DNA from: a virus
Length of the DNA: 29,914 nucleotides
Virus record (IMG/VR): IMGVR_UViG_3300020125_000531
Coordinates: 1 to 29,914 of that record
Direction: 5' to 3' (one strand)
Shown here: positions 26,921-29,914 of the stretch, piece by piece
How the letters are laid out: every line of letters starts with the position of its first letter
Position numbering within the stretch: position 1 is the first letter of the stretch
Translations under genes and position numbers: made by a program
Notes under the pieces: generated by a model
The model's database searches: none
Told to the model about the DNA's origin: nothing
The model's input: only the letters and a program-made list of their open reading frames with translations

Positions 26921-27241
26921 TCACGGGTGACCCCCCACCGGAGCACCCGCCGGCCGGATGCCGGTGCACTCGCGCGCCGAAATACCGACGATGATGCCGA
27001 ACAGCACAGCGAGCCACGTCGGAGCGCGCCGAACCTGTGAGGGCACCACCGGCGCCTCGAACGCCACCGGGTGACCAAAAGAGCACGTCACCACCGGCCG
27101 GCCGGGCTCGCTAGCTGCCTCGAGCGCCCGGCGCTCGGCGATACTTTGCCGTAGCTGCACGGGGCGAATGCCGCCGCCCCCCCGATCGTGGGGCACCGTT
27201 TCGCGAAGCTTCTGCATGCGCGCTTTTCGTTGGGGCGTCAT
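26921..27241 (-). CDS. Hypothetical single-pass membrane protein
   Basis: A 106-residue protein. A basic N-terminus (TPQRKARMQKLRE) precedes a Gly/Arg region and a segment with VVTCSFGHPVAFEAP. A transmembrane helix follows near the C-terminus (TWLAVLFGIIVGISA), then a short Pro/Gly tail. It is coupled to the nucleoside deoxyribosyltransferase-like gene (ATGA). No family is recognised. Confidence 0.6.
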   Translation of the reverse strand: MTPQRKARMQKLRETVPHDRGGGGIRPVQLRQSIAERRALEAASEPGRPVVTCSFGHPVAFEAPVVPSQVRRAPTWLAVLFGIIVGISARECTGIRPAGAPVGGHP

Positions 27242-27699
27242 GGTGCGTTTTTCGTCAACGCGACGAGTCGCTCGGTCGCGTCTGCAAGCGATTCGAGCGG
27301 CGCCGTCTCAGCGATCGACAGTGGCAAAATCGACATGGCGCCATCGGGCATCTTGTCGAGCAAGTGCCAGAGCACCGGAACACCGCGCTCGAGGGCTCGC
27401 CCCACTTCGATGTACGTCTCACGCGGCGACGCAAAAACCGAAAGCAGAAGCACCACCACACGCGCCTCGTGTAGCTCGCGCACGTTGAGCCTCAATACCT
27501 CAGTCGCGGCGTCGCCAACGGGGTCAGATTCGCCGAACATGTAGCGCCGGTGCCACGTCGACACGACGCGCACGCCGTTGCCCTCGAGCACGCGCGCCCA
27601 ATGCTGCGCTTCGAGCACGAGAGCACGCGGGCTCGCGATGTAGACGCCGGGTCGGGGCTGGACAGGGGGAACGGAGGGGGATAGGCTTTGCATTGTCAT
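27238..27699 (-). CDS. Nucleoside 2-deoxyribosyltransferase-like protein
   Basis: A 153-residue protein. GVYIASPRALVLEAQHWARVLEGNGVRVVSTW (18-49) is the Rossmann-like start of the nucleoside 2-deoxyribosyltransferase/DUF4406 superfamily. The core Asp region is replaced by LNVRELHEARVVVLLLSVFASPRETYIEVGRALERGVPVLW, in which Glu98 sits in the position of the catalytic Glu (xxE.G.A). Members transfer or remove bases from deoxynucleosides. In phages they are linked to nucleotide salvage or to modified bases; here the role is inferred. Start by ATG 27699 or 27693; the ribosome binding site is weak. Confidence 0.65.
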   Translation of the reverse strand: MTMQSLSPSVPPVQPRPGVYIASPRALVLEAQHWARVLEGNGVRVVSTWHRRYMFGESDPVGDAATEVLRLNVRELHEARVVVLLLSVFASPRETYIEVGRALERGVPVLWHLLDKMPDGAMSILPLSIAETAPLESLADATERLVALTKNAP

Positions 27700-27719
27700 C
27701 CGGTTGGTTCTGAGGGCAC

Positions 27720-27760
27720 CGAACGCCCCACGGTGAAGCAAAAGCGCCGTGGGGCGTTCG
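27720..27760. terminator. 14-bp intergenic hairpin
   Basis: CGAACGCCCCACGG (27720-27733) pairs perfectly with CCGTGGGGCGTTCG (27747-27760). It starts two bases after the stop of the 356-residue gene. Neither side has a real U-run, so it may be a weak terminator, an mRNA-protecting stem, or a DNA signal. Confidence 0.5.
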
Positions 27761-27761
27761 A

Positions 27762-28832
27762 CTATTTAGGGGGATGCTCGTCGCCAACCTCGTGCCACCG
27801 CGGCGACACGTTTTGTGGGTCGTGTGACTGCGGCCTGATGTCGCCCCACGACTTAAAGCTCGCGGTTGCCCTCAACGAGAGCACGATCTGCCCTTGTTCC
27901 ACACCGACACTTTCGACCGTCGCGGGCTGACATCGGCGGTTGGCATCATCCACATGAACCACCCGACCCAAGTAAAGCCCCTCACGCGCCGTGCGCTCGA
28001 ACGTGTCGACGACACCATCGACCTTGAGACCCCATCGTTCCTGCCATAGCCGCGTCAGCTCTTCGGTGCGTTCATCCCAAATCCCGTCGGCACCATCGAC
28101 ACCAATCCACTTTTGCCACAAGTGAACAAGCCTGCCGCGCGACCCCGCGCGCAGATAGCGCCCATCCGGACCGGGCCGGACATCCGGCGCAACATGGCGC
28201 TTGTTCAACTCGACGATCCGCTCGTGTGGAATGAAGAAACCGAGCGCACCGTCGAAGCGACACTCACGCTCGCTCGTGTTGCGCACGTGAACACTCACCA
28301 CTTGCCCCAATTCTACCGTTGCAGACAAGCGGAGCGGTTCTGGATCTACGGGCCGAGGTTGCCAAAACATCGACGCAGGAGTCGACCACAACAGCACGTC
28401 GGCAAGACCGACGACTACCCGCTCGATCGAAAACGACGGCGCGCACGCCGCGTCGACCACGAGACGCAGCAGCTTGACCATGGTCGACGGCTGATAGCAC
28501 ATGGTACGACGCTGCCCCGGCATCACCGGCACTGCTGATTGTATGCCAACGGCCCGGAAGTCGCCCTGCCCGCGGAGCAGCGCCTCGATTAAATGCTGGT
28601 CACCTAAATCCGCACGAGCTACCGGAAAGCGCTCGGCAAGCTCGAACGCTGCGCGGGCTCGCTCTTCGTACTGCGAGAGCGCGTCCGGGCCAGCGCGCTC
28701 GACCATCACCTGAAACACGCGACCCAGCTTTTCTTCTTTGCCCTCGGCACGCACGAGCGCGAGCTTGTGGTTGTCTTGCTCAAACAACAGCCGCGCAGCT
28801 TTTTTGATGGTGTCATCGTCACGGGTGGTCAT
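27762..28832 (-). CDS. Capsid-like domain fused to a peptidoglycan-binding domain
   Basis: A 356-residue protein of the early block. Residues 1-95 are helical. Residues 100-201 repeat the pattern of the late capsid-like protein: LLRLVVDAACAPSFSIERVVVG, PASMF, and LGQVVSVHVRNTSERECRFDGALGF align with RLIISS...F...DI.VG, PGRMF and ISQIIFVVIQNIT...F.GAMQG. Residues 235-276 read as a PG_binding_1 domain (VHLWQKWIGVDGADGIWDERTEELTRLWQERWGLKVDGVV). A beta-rich tail follows. So the virus has two copies of the beta domain, one with a cell-wall-binding unit. Possible roles: spike or vertex protein made early, or a decoy; unproven. Ribosome binding site GGAGATAG. Confidence 0.65.
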   Translation of the reverse strand: MTTRDDDTIKKAARLLFEQDNHKLALVRAEGKEEKLGRVFQVMVERAGPDALSQYEERARAAFELAERFPVARADLGDQHLIEALLRGQGDFRAVGIQSAVPVMPGQRRTMCYQPSTMVKLLRLVVDAACAPSFSIERVVVGLADVLLWSTPASMFWQPRPVDPEPLRLSATVELGQVVSVHVRNTSERECRFDGALGFFIPHERIVELNKRHVAPDVRPGPDGRYLRAGSRGRLVHLWQKWIGVDGADGIWDERTEELTRLWQERWGLKVDGVVDTFERTAREGLYLGRVVHVDDANRRCQPATVESVGVEQGQIVLSLRATASFKSWGDIRPQSHDPQNVSPRWHEVGDEHPPK

Positions 28833-28853
28833 GGTGCTATCTCCAAGTAGAAT

Positions 28854-29381
28854 CTAGTTAGACGCCCGAATGTCGCGCACGTCGGTCGGCAGCGGCCGGA
28901 GCGACTCGAACTTGTCGCGGTAGCGACGGAGCCCCTCGAGCGCCACAAACGCCCCCGGGGGCGGCACGACCATCATGGCCACCATCATCAACGCCGTAAT
29001 GGTTGGCCCTGGGTCGGCATTCGCGTTGAGCGCCGCGCGCACGATCATGAGCGCCGCGCGTTCGATGGACGTCGCGTTGGCGTCCAACATGGCCGCACGC
29101 TCTACGTGCTCCTCGAGAAACGCATCCGTCGGCAGCTCACCAGCGAGAGACGGCACCGCCGTCATGTACTCACGCGCCAACCGGTAAAGCTCTGCGCGGT
29201 CTAGGTCGGCGCGCTGCGCGCGCATGATGGCGAGCGCGGCGTGCAGCACCGCGTAGAGCCCGATGCCGGCGGGGACTTTCTCAGCGTCGCATGCGCTCGT
29301 CACCGAACGCACGACACGCTCGATCGCATCCAACGCAGCCTCGTCTTGCGACGCCGATCTACCTGGTCTATGTTCCGTCAT
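28854..29381 (-). CDS. Hypothetical Ala-rich helical protein
   Basis: A 175-residue protein, mostly helical. It has a segment ASQDEAALDAIERVVRSV, then a hydrophobic helix (TITALMMVAMMVVPPPGAFVALEGL) near residue 140 and a basic end. The ribosome binding site is AGAGGAGCC. Codons for VTSACDAEKV lie on the 44-bp repeat shared with 16585. Function unknown. Confidence 0.6.
   Translation of the reverse strand: MTEHRPGRSASQDEAALDAIERVVRSVTSACDAEKVPAGIGLYAVLHAALAIMRAQRADLDRAELYRLAREYMTAVPSLAGELPTDAFLEEHVERAAMLDANATSIERAALMIVRAALNANADPGPTITALMMVAMMVVPPPGAFVALEGLRRYRDKFESLRPLPTDVRDIRASN
29270..29313 (+). repeat. 44-bp exact repeat, copy 2
   Basis: Identical to 16585-16628 and in the same orientation; see that entry. 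The two genes read it on opposite strands and in unrelated frames, so protein homology cannot explain the identity. Confidence 0.9.
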
Positions 29382-29508
29382 GGTGGCTCCTCTCGAGAGC
29401 TTCCCGGGCCCCGGGCGTTGCAATCCGCCGCGGGGCCCAGTTTTTTTGTTTGACCTGTCCAAGTTACGCCGAAATCGGCATGCCGGTCAACCACTCGGCG
29501 CCGTTTCC
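29382..29508. promoter_or_regulatory. Intergenic region: minus promoter and plus-strand terminator-like hairpin
   Basis: On the minus strand TTGACC (29490-29485), 18 bp, TAACTT (29466-29461) is a plausible promoter for the 175-residue gene and the capsid-like gene after it. Between it and that gene lies a 12-bp stem (29406-29417 with 29426-29438, one bulge) followed on the plus strand by TTTTTTT (29441-29447). This is a textbook terminator for plus-strand transcription, yet no plus-strand gene precedes it. CTCTCGAGAG just upstream of the ribosome binding site may also pair. Confidence 0.55.
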
Positions 29509-29622
29509 TCAGAAACCCAGCCGCCGCAACTCGCGATCAACCACGGCGCTACGCCAGCGGTACGACTCGCCCGGAATCGCCGCGATGAGCAAACAGCGCA
29601 GCGAAAAAAGCCGCCGCCTCAT
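29509..29622 (-). CDS. 37-residue basic peptide
   Basis: MRRRLFSLRCLLIAAIPGES... ends DRELRRLGF. The ATG overlaps the upstream stop (CGATGA). Arg-rich, with a Leu/Ile-rich middle. No family is recognised. Confidence 0.45.
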   Translation of the reverse strand: MRRRLFSLRCLLIAAIPGESYRWRSAVVDRELRRLGF

Positions 29623-29771
29623 CGGCTGGCCGCTTTCATCTCTCGACGGATGATGCAATCTTCGCAAACCGCTCGCGCGGTCTTTCTGCCGCATCCGTGG
29701 GTGCACCGGCCGGCCGCTCTAAGTCGCCAGTAGCGTCGCCGGTCGCTACCGTAGCGATTGCGTTTGCTCAC
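29619..29771 (-). CDS. Zinc-ribbon protein
   Basis: A 50-residue protein from a GTG overlapping the previous stop (GTGA). RRRYWRLRAAGRCTHGCGRKTARAVCEDCIIRR is a typical basic mini-ribbon with CxxxC/CxxC, similar in layout to HNH-associated and transcription-factor-like small phage ribbons. Confidence 0.6.
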   Translation of the reverse strand: MSKRNRYGSDRRRYWRLRAAGRCTHGCGRKTARAVCEDCIIRREMKAASR

Positions 29772-29914
29772 GGTCGACCCTCGCCAATCGTAAGTCTCCA
29801 GAGGTCACCAACAATCACACGGTGCCACTTTCCGGGTCCGAAGTGTAATCGGACCCATTCCCGCCACGTCTCGGCGCGGCGTAGCGTGCAAGGGACACCG
29901 AAGCGCGGACGCGG
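29768..29914 (-). CDS. Seam-spanning small protein, C-terminal part
   Basis: This is the second view of the gene annotated at 1-115. Here the window keeps the C-terminal codons (ending VGDLWRLTIGEGRP) and part of the repeated segment but lacks the ATG, which lies 18 bp beyond the end in circular coordinates. It should be counted once with the entry at 1-115. Confidence 0.45.
   Translation of the reverse strand, partial: PRPRFGVPCTLRRAETWREWVRLHFGPGKWHRVIVGDLWRLTIGEGRP
29818..29914. repeat. Direct terminal repeat, right copy
   Basis: Identical to 1-97; the circle closes here. See the left copy. Confidence 0.95.

Noticed and set aside
1-29914. tRNA genes, CRISPR arrays, insertion sequences, integrase
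   Set aside because: None could be recognised on either strand.

Overview
The window looks like one complete circular genome read once around. Positions 1-97 are repeated exactly at 29818-29914, giving a unit of 29,817 bp, and one small gene reads across the seam. DNA is GC-rich, genes are packed with ATGA, TGATG, GTGA and TTGA stop/start overlaps, and ribosome binding sites are AAAGGA/GGAGG-like. No tRNA, rRNA, CRISPR array, integrase, transposase, terminase or packaging ATPase is visible. The content (structural-type beta proteins, trimeric fibre, lytic transglycosylase, peptidoglycan-binding membrane proteins, early cluster of tiny genes) suggests a bacterial virus of a GC-rich, probably Gram-negative host. 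The host cannot be named from the sequence.

Layout. There are four transcription units from two divergent control regions. (1) A late minus-strand operon runs from 15589 down to 2816 behind a good sigma70-type promoter at 15646-15674. It encodes a capsid-like beta protein, a transglutaminase-fold cysteine peptidase, two membrane-anchored peptidoglycan-binding proteins, a large hydrophobic protein and three small ones sharing a GDPxA motif, a lytic transglycosylase, a second beta-rich structural protein, a small basic protein and a 779-residue fibre. (2) A plus-strand operon (15702-18301) starts with a helix-turn-helix/coiled-coil regulator candidate. (3) A plus-strand mini-operon (1736-2917) carries a GroES-like protein. 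(4) A long minus-strand early block runs from 1584 through the circle seam down to 18298. It holds a C5 cytosine methyltransferase, about a dozen zinc-ribbon miniproteins, a nucleoside 2-deoxyribosyltransferase-like enzyme, a DUF3310 protein, a rolling-circle initiator (Rep_trans-like), an SSB with the DDDLPF tail, and a capsid-like domain fused to a peptidoglycan-binding domain.

How it may work (inference). Rep would nick an origin near its own gene, where 10-bp-phased iterons and a G/C hairpin lie; SSB would coat single strands and recruit host replication proteins. Late products would build a tailless, possibly membrane-containing particle whose vertex proteins bind and cut peptidoglycan. 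Gene content recalls the ssDNA phage FLiP (RCR initiator, transglycosylase, membrane proteins, no obvious packaging ATPase) at about three times the size. Other unusual DNA features are a perfect 16-bp chromosomal-type parS site inside the late operon, ten copies of GGTATTACC at six loci (several forming half of a 26-bp palindrome), and a 44-bp exact repeat shared by two unrelated genes.
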